This document shows, piece after piece, positions 1 to 7,787 of a DNA stretch of 64,000 nucleotides. The stretch spans positions 248,001 through 312,000 of the forward strand of contig NZ_LTAZ01000004.1 in assembly GCF_001593955.1 (NCBI RefSeq). The letters are read 5' to 3'. The notes under the pieces are model-generated. The model was not told the origin of the DNA, made no database searches, and was given only the letters and a program-made list of their open reading frames with translations. The DNA is from Halalkalicoccus paucihalophilus (GTDB taxonomy: Archaea; Halobacteriota; Halobacteria; Halobacteriales; Halalkalicoccaceae). The first letter of the stretch is position 1; each line of letters begins with the position of its first letter. The position numbers were made by a program, and so were the translations under genes.

Positions 1-158
1 TCGCGCTGATGGGCGTGGTCACCCTTCCTGTACTGATCCTCTACGACGGAGTCGTCAGGAACGTCATGCTCGCGGCGCTGGGGGTATCTGTCGGCTACAC
101 GGCGATCAGAAAGCGGATGCCCGACCTCACGCCCGACTGGATGAAGGACTCCGAGTGA
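1..158 (+). CDS. C-terminal end of a membrane protein (partial, 5' end outside window)
   Basis: An open frame enters from the left edge (first full codon at base 3) and ends at a TGA after 51 residues. The visible part is hydrophobic, with a run resembling one or two membrane helices (LMGVVTLPVLILYDGVV and VMLAALGVSVGYTAI), followed by a polar tail ending in DWMKDSE. The family cannot be recognised from this piece. Its 3' end overlaps the 3' end of the convergent cofG gene by about 30 bases. GC-rich codon use and the acidic tail suit the host genome. Confidence 0.6.
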   Translation, partial: ALMGVVTLPVLILYDGVVRNVMLAALGVSVGYTAIRKRMPDLTPDWMKDSE

Positions 159-1200
159 TCGACTCGATCCTCCGGCGCACGCGCTCGGAGACCCAGCCCT
201 CCTCGACGTAGCGGTTGTAGACCGGGAGACGCTCCTCGAGGGGGACGCCCACCCCCGACGCGATGTCCTCTAGCTCCCTGAGTGCGGGCCACGCGTAATC
301 GGGGTTGACGTGGTCGTCGGTGATCGGCGAGACGCCCCCCAAATCGTCGACCCCGCAATCGAGCAGCTCCCTGACGGGCGCGAGGTTCGGCGGCACCTGC
401 ACCGAGACCTCCGCGGGCAGCACGACCCGTGCCATCGCCACGACCCGGCGCATGGCTTCGAGATCCGGCGAGCCTTCACGCCAGCGCTCGTTGTTCGAGA
501 CGGGCTGGACGATCACCTCCTGGATGTGGCCGTAGCGCTCGTGGAGCTCCCCGATCGCGAGCAGGCTTTCGGCCCGATCGCGCCAGCCCTCGCCTATCCC
601 GACGAGGATCCCCGTCGTGAAAGGCACCCCGAGTTCGCCCGCAGTGCGGATGGTCGCGAGTCGCTGGCCCGGCGACTTCGCCCGGGGCCCGCCGTGGGCA
701 GTCACGTCAGCGGTCGTCTCGAGCATCACGCCCATGCTCGCGTTGACGTCTGCGACCGCTCGCATCTGTTCGCGGGTCTGGTCACCGGGGTTCGAGTGGG
801 GCAGGATCCCGACGTCGAGGGCGAGTTCACAGAGTTCGCGCAGGTAGGTGTGGATCGAGTCGTGGCCCCACGCCGCGAGCTGGTCGTGAATTTCCGTGTA
901 TCGGTCGTCGGGGTCGTCGCCGAAGGTGAAGAGCGCCTCCGTACAGCCGGCCTCGACGCCGGTTTCGAGGATTTTCCGTACTTCCTTGCGGGAGAGCAGG
1001 CTCGCCTGGCCCGGCGGGTCGTAGTACGTACAGTAGGTGCAGGTGTACCGACAGGCGGTCGTCAGCGGGACGAACACGTTGCGCGCAAAGGTGAGTTCCG
1101 AGGAGGGCGAGACGTCCTCGGGGCCGACCGAGAGCGCCCGTTCGATCTCGCGCCCGTCGAACCCGATGTCGATGTCGTACGCCTCGGCCCCCGGGATCAT
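127..1200 (-). CDS. cofG: 7,8-didemethyl-8-hydroxy-5-deazariboflavin synthase subunit CofG
   Basis: Radical SAM enzyme that, with CofH, makes the deazaflavin FO, the chromophore of coenzyme F420. The radical SAM cluster motif C-x3-C-x2-C is visible as CRYTCTYC at residues 50-57 of this start, followed by a glycine-rich region typical of SAM binding. Length 357 aa fits CofG rather than the CofH-type half. I chose the ATG giving MIPGAEAYDID because the 12 codons upstream are not protein-like; a GTG-type start at 1236 is possible. It lies 72 bp downstream of cofC on the same strand, so the two are probably co-transcribed. CofH is not in this window. Confidence 0.93.
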   Translation of the reverse strand: MIPGAEAYDIDIGFDGREIERALSVGPEDVSPSSELTFARNVFVPLTTACRYTCTYCTYYDPPGQASLLSRKEVRKILETGVEAGCTEALFTFGDDPDDRYTEIHDQLAAWGHDSIHTYLRELCELALDVGILPHSNPGDQTREQMRAVADVNASMGVMLETTADVTAHGGPRAKSPGQRLATIRTAGELGVPFTTGILVGIGEGWRDRAESLLAIGELHERYGHIQEVIVQPVSNNERWREGSPDLEAMRRVVAMARVVLPAEVSVQVPPNLAPVRELLDCGVDDLGGVSPITDDHVNPDYAWPALRELEDIASGVGVPLEERLPVYNRYVEEGWVSERVRRRIESITRSPSSSRA

Positions 1201-1272
1201 CGGTTCCCGTTCGACCCCCGAGCGACAAAAACCCACGGCTACCGGTCACCATCGAGGCCGGGACGACCCGCC

Positions 1273-1872
1273 TCACTCCCGCTCTATCCCGAGTCGACTC
1301 TCCGTCCGAGCGAGTTCGAACCCCGCGTCCCGGAGCCAGTCCGTTGCCCGCCCCTCGCCGTGGATCAGCAATTCGACCAGATCCGCGGGTTCGTCGATGT
1401 CGGTGGCCAACCTGTGGGAGTCGACGACCGCCACGGAGCCGAGTTCGGCCGCGCTCGCGCGGTGTTTCGGAAACGAGCCGTCGTGGTAGTCGACGCGGAA
1501 GTCGGGCTGACGCGAGACGAGCGCGTTCGTCCCGCCGCCACGGCCCGGCGCGAGGACGACGTCGCCGGGGGTCTCGAACAGTTCCTCAAGGACGGCGACC
1601 GTGATCAGCGGGAGATCCGCCATCACGACCGCCGTTTCGGGGACGAGCGCCGCGTTGACCGCATCTGTGAGCGGGCGGTCGTCGACCGTCACGGGCGCGT
1701 CGATGTCGAGAGGGGCGGTCGCGAGCACCTCGATTTCGCCGCCCGACCCACGGATCGCTTCGAGGACGTCTTCGAGCATCGCCCGCGAGAACTCGCGACG
1801 TTCCGCGGGGCTGAGACGGTCCGACAGCCGGGTCTTCGGGTCGTTCGTGGCGAACGGGACGACGACGCGCAT
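1273..1872 (-). CDS. cofC: 2-phospho-L-lactate guanylyltransferase CofC
   Basis: Activates 2-phospholactate (or phosphoenolpyruvate) with GTP to feed the side chain of coenzyme F420. The 199-aa product starts MRVVVPFATNDPKTRLSDRL, the family's nucleotide-binding N-terminus with a conserved Lys-Thr-Arg, followed by the acidic metal site MADLPLI and the glycine-rich loop APGRGGGTNALV. A TATA-like box at 1895-1903 sits about 27 bp upstream of the ATG, so the message is probably leaderless. cofG follows downstream, which strengthens the F420 assignment. Confidence 0.92.
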   Translation of the reverse strand: MRVVVPFATNDPKTRLSDRLSPAERREFSRAMLEDVLEAIRGSGGEIEVLATAPLDIDAPVTVDDRPLTDAVNAALVPETAVVMADLPLITVAVLEELFETPGDVVLAPGRGGGTNALVSRQPDFRVDYHDGSFPKHRASAAELGSVAVVDSHRLATDIDEPADLVELLIHGEGRATDWLRDAGFELARTESRLGIERE

Positions 1873-1894
1873 CGCTCGCCGGTCGGCGACGGGC

Positions 1895-1903
1895 ACTAAT
1901 AAG
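1895..1903 (-). promoter_or_regulatory. TATA-like box for cofC
   Basis: Read on the minus strand the bases are CTTATTAGT, centred about 27 bp before the cofC ATG. This is the usual archaeal TATA distance for a leaderless transcript. Inference from sequence and spacing only. Confidence 0.5.
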
Positions 1904-2042
1904 GGACACGGGGCCACACCGGGAGCGACGATCCTCGAACACGGGTCGAGTTCGTCGCCGTCGTCGTTGACGGGTTCTCTGGGTTCGCGTCGTGCTCAGA
2001 CCGGATGTCGTCGGTGTCGTCCCGGGACTCGACGACGACTCG

Positions 2043-2314
2043 CTACAGTTCGCGGATCCGGAGGACGTCTTGATCTCCGAGGAGACCGCCGAGACCCCCT
2101 CTGCACCGGAGACGGGGTAGTCCCCGTCCCGGACCTCCATGCTGCCGGTCTGCTCCCCGATCCACGTGCGCCCGCGCTCGATACCCTCCCGGTTCAAGTG
2201 CCGTGGCGGGCCGGCCATCACGAACACGGCGCGTTCGGTCCCCCGGATTTCGCAGAACAGCGTCCACCGTCCGAGCGCAGCCTTTCGGACGAGGCTCGTG
2301 ACCCGGTTGGAACG
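2043..2314 (-). pseudogene. Decayed C-terminal fragment of a CetZ-type tubulin homologue
   Basis: The minus strand reads in one frame ...TSLVRKAALGRWTLFCE, TERAVFVMAGPPRHLNREG and IERGRTWIGEQTGSMEVRD, then GDYPV. These blocks match what I recall of the C-terminal half of haloarchaeal CetZ proteins. After SGAEGVSAV the similarity jumps to another frame and continues as LLGDQDVLRIREL before a TAG, where CetZ has a VLLSGV...VPRIKEL-type segment. There is no N-terminal GTPase domain: the fragment begins right behind the stop of the next gene at 2360. I therefore call it a truncated, frameshifted remnant. Recognition is from memory; a profile search would settle it. Confidence 0.7.
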
Positions 2315-2359
2315 GAGATGGCGTCGGGTTCGCGACGACCCCTGTCGGTACCGCGTGGG

Positions 2360-3238
2360 TTATCGCCGGTTCAGATACGACGAGAGCCTCAACAGATCTC
2401 CCTCGTTCAGGCCGAAGTCCCCGATATCGTTCCCTTGCGTGGTGTTGTCGAACTCCAGCGAGCGGACTTGATCCGACCCGAAGGGAATGAAGGGAACGGG
2501 ATCGATCGCCGCCGATCCCAGTTTCGCGAGCGCCATCGGGACCGGGACGACGGTCACCGAGTGCCCGTCGGCCCGATGGGCGAGTTTCGCCACCTCCGCC
2601 ATCGTCAGCACCTCGGGGCCGCCGATCTCGTAGGTCCGGCCGGCGTGACGCTCGTCCTCGACACCATCCGCGAGTATCGAAGCGATGTCCTCGACCCAAA
2701 TGGGCTGGAATCGGGTCCGTCCGCCGCCCGGTAGCGGCGCGAGATACGGCGGGGTGAGCTTCTTGGTGAACTCGACGAACTCCCCGCCGTCGCCGAACAC
2801 CACCGAGGGTCGAAAGATCGTCCAGTCGAGCGCCGACTCCTCGACGACCGCTTCGGCCTTCCCCTTCGCGCGGATGTACTCGGTCGGCCCGTTGGGATCG
2901 GCCCCGAGCGCGCTCATCTGGACGATCCGGGAGACGCCCGCGTCGGTCGCCTCGCTGACGACGTTTCTGGTCCCGTCGAGGTGGACCGACTCGTGAGTGG
3001 TGTCACCCGTCGGCTGAAAGAGCGGGGAGAGCGCGACGAGGTTCACTACGACCCCCTGTCCCTCGAAGTCCAGCGAGGCACGGTCGGTCACGTCGCCTTG
3101 GACCACCGAAACGCCGGCCGGGAGCCCGCTCGCGTCCGGCGAGCGTGCGAGCGCGGTCACGTCGTGACCCCGTTCGTCCAGCTCGGCACACAGGTGTCGT
3201 CCGATGAATCCCGTTCCGCCGGTCACGAGAACCTTCAT
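2360..3238 (-). CDS. NAD(P)-binding epimerase-like protein of the NDUFA9 (complex I subunit) family
   Basis: The 292-aa protein opens MKVLVTGGTGFIGRHLCAEL, the extended short-chain dehydrogenase Rossmann motif TGGTGFIG, and keeps GDVTDRASL and IFRPSVVFGDGGEF as in NDUFA9-like atypical SDR proteins. The usual catalytic Tyr-x3-Lys is represented by a degenerate EYIRAKGKAE segment. Such proteins bind NAD(P)H; a role in quinone or lipid metabolism is often assumed but unproven. The stop lies next to the cetZ remnant. Start chosen at the ATG that begins the Rossmann fold; no usable upstream start is evident. Confidence 0.88.
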   Translation of the reverse strand: MKVLVTGGTGFIGRHLCAELDERGHDVTALARSPDASGLPAGVSVVQGDVTDRASLDFEGQGVVVNLVALSPLFQPTGDTTHESVHLDGTRNVVSEATDAGVSRIVQMSALGADPNGPTEYIRAKGKAEAVVEESALDWTIFRPSVVFGDGGEFVEFTKKLTPPYLAPLPGGGRTRFQPIWVEDIASILADGVEDERHAGRTYEIGGPEVLTMAEVAKLAHRADGHSVTVVPVPMALAKLGSAAIDPVPFIPFGSDQVRSLEFDNTTQGNDIGDFGLNEGDLLRLSSYLNRR

Positions 3239-3308
3239 ATCTCGTATGTGTATCCGATCCGCCGTAAACCTACTGCCGGCGTCGCGTCCGAACTCCGTAT
3301 CCGACAGA

Positions 3309-3315
3309 CTATACC
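3309..3315 (+). promoter_or_regulatory. TATA-like box for tmk
   Basis: CTATACC centred 25 bp upstream of the tmk ATG, consistent with a leaderless transcript. Position-based inference. Confidence 0.45.
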
Positions 3316-3336
3316 GGGGCCAGTAGAATCCCGGGT

Positions 3337-3915
3337 ATGCTCGTCACCCTTGAAGGCCTCGACGGCAGCGGTAAGAGCACCGTCCACGAGGCACTTCAGG
3401 ATACCTACCCCGACGCCGTCTTCACCCGCGAACCCACCGACTCGTGGTACGGCGAGGCCGTCGCGCGGTCGATCGCCGACGACGAGGCCGACCCGCTCGC
3501 GGAACTCTTCCTGTACACCGCCGACCACGCCGATCACCTCTCTCGAACAGTACGCCCCGCGCTCGACGCCGGGGAACTGGTGATCTCGGATCGCTACTCG
3601 GACTCGCGCTACGCCTATCAAGGGGTCGCTCTGGAGGGTGTAGTCGACCGCCCGATGGAGTACGTCCGCGGGATCCACGCGGCGTTTACCCGCCCGCCCG
3701 ACCTGACGATCTACCTCGATGTGGACCCCGAGACTGGCGCGAGACGGAGCGGCGCGACGAACAAGTTCGAGCAGTCGGACTATCTGGGGCGGGTGCGAGC
3801 GAACTACGAGCGCCTCGTCGCGGCGGAACCGGGGCGGTTCGTCCGGGTCGACGCGACCCGATCACCCGAGGTGGTCGTCGAGAGGGTCGAGCAGGTGCTC
3901 TCGGCGGCGGTCTAA
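3337..3915 (+). CDS. tmk: Thymidylate kinase
   Basis: Phosphorylates dTMP to dTDP for DNA synthesis. The 192-aa protein has the P-loop GLDGSGKST at residues 7-15, the family motif [10 protein letters not shown] (dTMP binding), the DR motif in [14 protein letters not shown] and the lid region [12 protein letters not shown]. Length matches the family. It is monocistronic on the plus strand between two minus-strand genes; its stop overlaps the stop of the downstream membrane gene by 4 bases. Confidence 0.95.
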   Translation: MLVTLEGLDGSGKSTVHEALQDTYPDAVFTREPTDSWYGEAVARSIADDEADPLAELFLYTADHADHLSRTVRPALDAGELVISDRYSDSRYAYQGVALEGVVDRPMEYVRGIHAAFTRPPDLTIYLDVDPETGARRSGATNKFEQSDYLGRVRANYERLVAAEPGRFVRVDATRSPEVVVERVEQVLSAAV

Positions 3916-4223
3916 CCCCGCCGAGCGAGTTCGACCTCCTCGGGCGAGGGCATCCAGAACAGGTCGATCGCGAACCCCAGAAGCAGCGGCATGAGGATCG
4001 CCACCAGTAGCACGGTCCCGCGGTCGATCGTCCCGAAGATCGGTAGCTGCCCGAAAAAGAGGAGCGAGAACGCCAGCACGATGGGGACGAGAAACAGCGA
4101 GAAGACTACCATCCCACCGCGAGTGTCGAGGCGCAGTCGGAAGAAGCGAATGAGAACCGATGCGATCACCGTGTGGACCCCGACGATGACCGCGAGGCCG
4201 ACGACCGTCCCGAGGCTGAGCAT
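3912..4223 (-). CDS. Small haloarchaeal integral membrane protein of unknown function
   Basis: The 103-aa product has three clear hydrophobic segments (about residues 5-27, 38-62 and 70-90) and a short charged tail [11 protein letters not shown] recognise no enzymatic motif. It is convergent with tmk (4-base overlap) and divergent from the E1 alpha gene at 4295. Codon use and GC content match the neighbours, so it looks native and translated. Function unknown. Confidence 0.75.
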   Translation of the reverse strand: MLSLGTVVGLAVIVGVHTVIASVLIRFFRLRLDTRGGMVVFSLFLVPIVLAFSLLFFGQLPIFGTIDRGTVLLVAILMPLLLGFAIDLFWMPSPEEVELARRG

Positions 4224-4294
4224 GGGTGGTGTAGGAGGGACGCGCCCTTTTCGGTATCGGAATCGCTTTGGCCTCCCCGCGAGTCGGGCCGGCC

Positions 4295-5338
4295 ATGTAC
4301 CGCGTCATCGACGAACACCCCCTTTCGGCGACCGAGATCGGCGAGGAGCGCGCACGCGCGCTCTACCGGGACGTGGTTCGAACGAGGCGGTTCGACGAGC
4401 GCGCCCTCTCGCTCCAGCGACGCGGCTGGATGAGCGGCTATCCCCCCTTTGCGGGCCAGGAGGCCTCGCAGGTCGGCGCGGCCCACGCGCTGTCCGAACG
4501 CGACTGGCTCGTTCCCACCTATCGGTCGAACGCCGCCCAGATCGCTCGCGGCGTGCCGATGAGCGATCTCCTCCGCTTTCGCCGGGGCTATCCCGAATAC
4601 ACGTCGGACCACGATCTCCCGATCCTCCCCCAAGCCGTCCCCATCGCCTCCCAGCTCCCCCACACCGCGGGGCTGGGGATGGCGATCGACTATTCCGACC
4701 ACGAGGCGGCGGTGCTCTGCTGTTTCGGCGACGGTGCGACCAGCGAGGGCGACTTCCACGAGGCGCTGAATTTTGCGGGGGTGTTCGCCACCCCGACGGT
4801 CTTCTTCTGTGAGAACAACGGCTGGGCGATCTCGATGCCGAGGGATCGCCAGACCGCAAGCGAATCCATCGCGATCAAGGCCGACGCCTACGGCATCACG
4901 GGTACCCGAGTCGACGGCAACGACCCGCTCGCGGTCTACGCCGTGGTCCGCAGGGCGCTCTCGAAGGCACGCGAGGGCGAACCGGTGCTGGTCGAGAGCC
5001 TCACCTACCGGCGCGGTGCTCACACCACGAGCGACGACCCCTCACGCTACCGTGGGGAGGAGGACCTCCCCGCGTGGCGGACCGCCGACCCCGTAGAACG
5101 CTACGAGGGATATCTCCGCGAGGAGGACGTCATAGACGACGAGTTCGTCGACGAACTCGAAACGACGGTCGAAGCGGAGTTGCAGGAGGCAGTCGAGCGG
5201 GCCGAGTCGGGACCCGAGGTCCGCCCGGAAGAGGTGTTCGATCCGGTCTACGCGGAGATCCCGCCCCGATTGGAGAACCAGCGCGAGTGGCTGCTCAAGT
5301 ACGCCGAAGAACACGACCCCCAGCGACTGGACCGGTAG
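4295..5338 (+). CDS. Thiamine-diphosphate-dependent 2-oxoacid dehydrogenase E1 component, alpha subunit
   Basis: Alpha half of an E1 decarboxylase of the pyruvate / branched-chain 2-oxoacid dehydrogenase type. The thiamine diphosphate motif is present: GDGATSEGDFHEALNF starts it and ends in FCENN 26 residues after GDG. Also seen are the N-terminal RxFDERALSLQRRG and GQEASQVGAA segments and the phosphorylation-loop-like RRGAHTTSDDPSRYR. Length 347 aa is normal. The ATG at 4295 was preferred to a TTG nine codons upstream. No beta subunit, E2 or E3 lies beside it, so it must pair with subunits encoded elsewhere; the substrate cannot be assigned. Confidence 0.88.
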   Translation: MYRVIDEHPLSATEIGEERARALYRDVVRTRRFDERALSLQRRGWMSGYPPFAGQEASQVGAAHALSERDWLVPTYRSNAAQIARGVPMSDLLRFRRGYPEYTSDHDLPILPQAVPIASQLPHTAGLGMAIDYSDHEAAVLCCFGDGATSEGDFHEALNFAGVFATPTVFFCENNGWAISMPRDRQTASESIAIKADAYGITGTRVDGNDPLAVYAVVRRALSKAREGEPVLVESLTYRRGAHTTSDDPSRYRGEEDLPAWRTADPVERYEGYLREEDVIDDEFVDELETTVEAELQEAVERAESGPEVRPEEVFDPVYAEIPPRLENQREWLLKYAEEHDPQRLDR

Positions 5339-5340
5339 CC

Positions 5341-5571
5341 TCAGTCGAGCGAGATGTACGTCTTCGTCTCGGCGACGCCGTCGAGACCCTGTAGCTCCGA
5401 GGAGGCCGTATGCAACACGTCGTAGACCTCCTCGGTATCGACTTCGGCGATGATGTCGTAGTCGCCGGCGACGATGTGGGCCTCCGAGATCGCCGCGATC
5501 TCGCGGGCGGCATCGACCATCGCTTCGGCTTTCCCCGCCACCGTCTTCACCATGACGAACGCGTGAACCAT
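5341..5571 (-). CDS. Stand-alone Lrp/AsnC ligand-binding (RAM) domain protein
   Basis: A 76-aa protein made only of the effector-binding domain of Lrp/AsnC regulators, with no DNA-binding helix-turn-helix. The core ISEAHIVAGDYDIIAEV is the RAM signature. It is a paralogue of the protein at 10540-10770 (both 76 aa, sharing EAHIVAGD and a TYI-hydrophobic-D end), which is why I start it at 5571 rather than at the ATG four codons upstream. Such proteins may sense amino acids or modulate a partner; function is unproven. The gene is convergent with the E1 alpha gene, 2 bases away. Confidence 0.85.
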   Translation of the reverse strand: MVHAFVMVKTVAGKAEAMVDAAREIAAISEAHIVAGDYDIIAEVDTEEVYDVLHTASSELQGLDGVAETKTYISLD

Positions 5572-5646
5572 CGTCATTGACATACGCTATCGTGGATCAA
5601 AAGCCTTTGCCCGTCGGTGAGCGGCCGTCTCGGCTCGTGACCGCCG

Positions 5647-6063
5647 TTACTTCTGCTTCCGCTGGAACGCTCGGTGAAGGAAGGCAAGCGCCGCCCCCAG
5701 CATCGCGCCGTTCTTGATGAAGTGGTTCATCTCGTTTTGCTTCTGCTCGTCGGGGACGTTCCAGAAGTCGTGCATCGTCGGGGTCACGCCCGCGAGGAAC
5801 GTGACGACGGCACCCGTCGCGAGCCTCGGAAACCGCCAGAGGACGATCCCGACGCTCCCGAGGGCGAGCATCCCGCTCGTCAGCGGGACGATGCGGTCTG
5901 CGTACGTGATGTCCTTCGATTCGGCGTATGCGATCTGTCCCTCCATTCCCCGAAAGGCGTTGATCGCAGCGGCGAGTAACATCCCGCCGAACAGTAGTCG
6001 GCCGAGCAGTGCAGGCGGGTCCCGTTTCGTCGCGATGGAGTTCGATTTTCGTTTGTCTCCCAT
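5647..6063 (-). CDS. DoxX family membrane protein
   Basis: A 138-aa membrane protein with about four hydrophobic segments (GRLLFGGMLLAAAINAFRG; IVPLTSGMLALGSVGIVLW; ATGAVVTFLAGVTP; NGAMLGAALAFLHRAF) separated by the family's DFWNVPDEQKQNEMNHFIKN loop. DoxX relatives in Bacillus (CatD) are encoded with ring-cleaving dioxygenases and answer quinone or catechol stress. Here it is divergent from a VOC ring-cleaving dioxygenase with only 57 bp between start codons, containing a TATA-like box and a palindromic operator candidate. A joint role in detoxifying quinones is an inference from this context. Confidence 0.85.
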   Translation of the reverse strand: MGDKRKSNSIATKRDPPALLGRLLFGGMLLAAAINAFRGMEGQIAYAESKDITYADRIVPLTSGMLALGSVGIVLWRFPRLATGAVVTFLAGVTPTMHDFWNVPDEQKQNEMNHFIKNGAMLGAALAFLHRAFQRKQK

Positions 6064-6084
6064 ACACCCCTTCCGGTCGGTAGC

Positions 6085-6092
6085 TATTTATA
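6085..6092. promoter_or_regulatory. Bidirectional TATA-like box between doxX-type and dioxygenase genes
   Basis: TATTTATA reads TATAAATA on the other strand. Its centre is about 25 bp from the minus-strand ATG at 6063 and about 32 bp from the plus-strand ATG at 6121, so a single box could serve both divergent genes with leaderless or near-leaderless messages. The spacing is seen; the dual use is inferred. Confidence 0.5.
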
Positions 6093-6095
6093 GAT

Positions 6096-6109
6096 TTACC
6101 ACTTGGTAA
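6096..6109. promoter_or_regulatory. Palindromic operator candidate, site 1 (TTACCA-CT-TGGTAA)
   Basis: A perfect 6-bp inverted repeat with a 2-bp spacer lies between the TATA-like box and the dioxygenase start, overlapping the expected transcription start. A second copy (TACCA-GA-TGGTA) is at 7770-7781, beside the TetR gene. Both are followed by AAG and ACGTA. The best candidate ligand is the TetR protein at 7084-7722. Confidence 0.65.
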
Positions 6110-6120
6110 GAACGTAAATT

Positions 6121-7068
6121 ATGGGACAGATCAACGGTTTACATCACGTGACCGCGTTCGCGAGCGACCCACAGGCAAACCTCGATTTCTTCCGGACGGT
6201 GCTGGGACTCCGGTTCGTCAAGCGGACCGTTCGCTTCGACATTCCCGAGGAGATCTACCACTTCTACTACGGCGACGAGGTGGGCTCGGCCGGATCGATC
6301 GTGACGTTCTTCCCGGTCACCGACATGCCGGAGGGGAGCGTCGGGAAGGGCCAGCTCAGCGCCGCCGGGTTGGTGATTCCCGACGGCTCGGTCGAGTACT
6401 GGACCGACCGATTGGGCGAACACGACGTCGAGTACACCGTTGAGGAGCGCTTCGACGAGGCGGCCATCAGCTTCACTGACCCCGATGGAACTCCCTTCGA
6501 ACTCGTCACGGGCGAGTCCGACATCGAGGCGTGGGGCGACGGTCCGGTCCCCGCAGAACACGGGATTCAGGGGCTTCACAGCGTCACCGTTCACTCGAAC
6601 GATCCCGCCGGGAGCTTCCGGGCGCTCGAGACGATGGACTGGAACCGAGTCGGGCGCCACGACGAACCGCAGGCGGGTGACCGCGTCCGGTTCCAAGCCC
6701 CCGGCGACAGCAGGGGTGCGGAGTTCGTCGACGTGCTGATCCGTCCGAACGCTCCCCAGGGCGTGATGGGAACGGGGACCTTCCTGCACGTCGCCTTCGA
6801 CGCCGGCGAGAAGTGGGAACAGAGGGAATGGAGCGAGCGCTTTCGCGACGCCGACCTGATCACCACCTCCCGGAAGGACCGGGATTACTTCTGGTCGATG
6901 TACTTCACCGAGCCAGGCGGCTCGATCTTCGAGTTCGCGACCACCGGACCGGGCGTCACCCTCGACGAGGACGTTTCGGAACTCGGCGAGAACCTCCGGG
7001 TACCCGACTGGCTCGACGTCGACATCGAGTACATCGACGAACAGCTCCCTGACATCACCGTCGACTGA
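6121..7068 (+). CDS. VOC-superfamily ring-cleaving dioxygenase
   Basis: A 315-aa two-module glyoxalase/bleomycin-fold (VOC) protein of the type annotated as ring-cleaving dioxygenase (MhqA/MhqO and PcpA relatives), which open hydroquinone or catechol rings with Fe(II). Expected metal ligands are visible: His9 in GLHHVTAF, His223 in TFLHVAFD and Glu271 in SIFEFAT. The N-terminus NGLHHVTAFASDPQANLDF is typical. The gene is divergent from the DoxX gene and upstream of a convergent TetR regulator; a palindrome just before its start suggests repression. The actual ring substrate cannot be told from sequence. Confidence 0.88.
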   Translation: MGQINGLHHVTAFASDPQANLDFFRTVLGLRFVKRTVRFDIPEEIYHFYYGDEVGSAGSIVTFFPVTDMPEGSVGKGQLSAAGLVIPDGSVEYWTDRLGEHDVEYTVEERFDEAAISFTDPDGTPFELVTGESDIEAWGDGPVPAEHGIQGLHSVTVHSNDPAGSFRALETMDWNRVGRHDEPQAGDRVRFQAPGDSRGAEFVDVLIRPNAPQGVMGTGTFLHVAFDAGEKWEQREWSERFRDADLITTSRKDRDYFWSMYFTEPGGSIFEFATTGPGVTLDEDVSELGENLRVPDWLDVDIEYIDEQLPDITVD

Positions 7069-7083
7069 ACCCGTCCCCGGGCG

Positions 7084-7722
7084 TTATCGGGTTTCGGTGG
7101 GAATCTCCACACTGACGTTCGGGACGAGACGGGGGAGGACGAACCGGTCGATCGCCGCACGCGCCTGCTCGGGGGCCTCCTTTTGGCCCAGCGAAATCCG
7201 CCGTGCCCGGGCGGAGTGGATGACGTCGGTCAACAGCTGGGAGAACTCCATGGCGTCGACGTCCGCGAAGGTGCCGTCGTCGATCCCCGCCTGGATCACC
7301 TCGGCGAGCCCGACGACCATCCCCTCGTAGTGTTCGTTGAACAACTCTCTATGGGCCTCGTTGTGCTGGGCCTGCGAGAACAGCTCGTGATACACCTTCA
7401 TGCGCTCCCAGTGGTCGAACCCGTCGATGTCGGGGCCGAACATGCACTGGTCGATCCGGATCCCGAGGTGTTCCCAGTGGTCCTCGGCGCCGATCGTGTC
7501 GTCGTCCTTGTACTGGGCGATGACATACTCGAGGAACGACGAGATCAACTCGTGTTTGCTGTTGTAGTGGTAGTGGATCACGGGTCGGGTCATTTCGAAC
7601 TCCTCGCCGATGTCCCGCATCCGCAGGTCCGCGTAGCCATGCTTGCTGAGCGCGCGGAAGGTCGCCTCCATAATTGCCTCTCGTGTCCCCTCCGAGGACG
7701 CCCGCCCGTCGGGACTGCTCAT
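7084..7722 (-). CDS. TetR/AcrR family transcriptional regulator
   Basis: A 212-aa regulator with an N-terminal helix-turn-helix: REAIMEATFRALSKHGYADL, then MRDIGEEFEMTRPVIHYHYN and SKHELISSFLEYVI, followed by an all-helical ligand-binding half. It likely represses the flanking genes. The palindrome TACCA-N2-TGGTA occurs twice, between doxX and the dioxygenase and between this gene and the FAH gene, both beside TATA-like boxes. The second lies about 50 bp upstream of its own start, implying autoregulation. A TATA-like box 28 bp before its ATG suggests a leaderless message. The inducer is unknown; quinones or aromatic compounds fit the neighbours. Confidence 0.92.
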   Translation of the reverse strand: MSSPDGRASSEGTREAIMEATFRALSKHGYADLRMRDIGEEFEMTRPVIHYHYNSKHELISSFLEYVIAQYKDDDTIGAEDHWEHLGIRIDQCMFGPDIDGFDHWERMKVYHELFSQAQHNEAHRELFNEHYEGMVVGLAEVIQAGIDDGTFADVDAMEFSQLLTDVIHSARARRISLGQKEAPEQARAAIDRFVLPRLVPNVSVEIPTETR

Positions 7723-7745
7723 ACCGACCTATCGCGGTTCGAGCG

Positions 7746-7752
7746 TTTATAC
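7746..7752. promoter_or_regulatory. Bidirectional TATA-like box between tetR and the FAH gene
   Basis: TTTATAC on plus, GTATAAA on minus. It is 28 bp from the tetR ATG on the minus strand. On the plus strand it predicts a start near 7776, inside the second operator candidate. This layout mirrors the doxX/dioxygenase interval. Inference from spacing. Confidence 0.45.
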
Positions 7753-7769
7753 TCACCGCGCTGGAGATC

Positions 7770-7781
7770 TACCAGATGGTA
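7770..7781. promoter_or_regulatory. Palindromic operator candidate, site 2 (TACCA-GA-TGGTA)
   Basis: A perfect 5-bp inverted repeat with a 2-bp spacer, followed by AGACGTA as at site 1 (AGAACGTA). It overlaps the predicted start of the plus-strand transcript and lies upstream of the tetR TATA-like box, so binding could control both directions. Confidence 0.65.
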
Positions 7782-7787
7782 AGACGT

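Noticed and set aside
310-1899. 529-aa open frame on the plus strand across cofG and cofC
   Set aside because: It is antisense to two well-recognised genes; its translation is Arg/Asp/Val-rich without any motif. Long antisense frames are expected in GC-rich haloarchaeal DNA.
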